A DNA stretch of 64,000 nucleotides from Euclidia mi (Eukaryota; Arthropoda; Insecta; Lepidoptera; Erebidae): contig OX123186.2 of assembly GCA_944739405.2 (NCBI GenBank), positions 34,581,551 to 34,645,550 on the forward strand, read 5' to 3'. The translations under genes and the position numbers were made by a program. The notes under the pieces were generated by a model. That model worked only from the letters and a program-made list of their open reading frames with translations, made no database searches and had not been told where the DNA came from. This document shows positions 63,915-64,000 of this stretch, in pieces (position 1 is the first letter of the stretch; each line of letters begins with the position of its first letter).

Positions 63915-64000
63915 TACACTAGACGATATAAATATTGTATTTTTTTCAAAAAGGTTTTATATTCAGGATGTCGTATTTTCGCCATCCCTTTCATTATAAT

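Overview
The window looks like lepidopteran (moth or butterfly) nuclear DNA. It is AT-rich, intron-bearing and packed with transposons. It carries tRNA-derived SINEs of a lepidopteran type, a Dong-type R4-clade LINE sitting in TAA repeats, an intact BEL/Pao element, and two trypsin-inhibitor-like (TIL) cysteine-rich secreted-protein genes. I could not run any database search, so species and family names are from recognition. No bacterial operons, CRISPR arrays, rRNA or credible functional tRNA genes are visible.

Host genes are few. (1) The last two exons of an unrecognised plus-strand gene lie at 10754-11116. (2) Two paralogous minus-strand TIL-domain inhibitor genes, each with three exons, lie at 36374-37940 and 47095-51704. 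They share the signal-peptide exon, the ten-cysteine exon, phase-1 introns and a TATA box at the same distance from the ATG. The second has expanded introns filled with a foldback element, a dead mariner and a SINE.

Large-scale duplication shapes the rest. Blocks at 6767-9706, 13157-16084 plus 20972-23565, and 42287-46845 are copies of one non-coding sequence. A second pair, 4336-6638 and 60356-62922, brackets most of the window. Because the copies were hit by different insertions, each supplies an empty site for the others. This fixes the boundaries and target duplications of a Helitron-like element, two palindromic Harbinger-like MITEs, a 4.9 kb LINE, a 245 bp LINE tail and a THAP/DDE transposon.

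Mobile elements in order: LINE remnant (183-425); GC-rich retroposon built from hairpins, with 14-bp target duplications (4879-5501); SINEs (8828-9168, 12398-12693, 14510-14740, 27441-27820, 42034-42283, 51070-51475, 63600-63914); full-length two-ORF LINE (16085-20971); TIR element with a MADF fragment (25298-25863); Helitron-like element (26408-27062); truncated then near-complete Dong elements in tandem, separated by TAA tracts (27862-34069); RTE and Jockey/CR1-like LINE fragments (38838-42020); foldback element (48253-48877); mariner relic (50020-50809); intact BEL/Pao retrotransposon with apparently identical 248-bp LTRs, inserted inside a SINE (52402-59407); THAP/DDE transposon (61441-62809); truncated Tc1-type transposase (63168-63494).

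The elements interact. The SINEs share a 3' end with an RTE LINE, which is likely their mobilising partner. Dong copies use TAA tracts, one of which is also the tail of an opposite-strand LINE. The most unusual object is the hairpin-rich retroposon at 4879-5501: its two tandem modules keep the same loop core while their stems differ in sequence yet stay perfectly paired.
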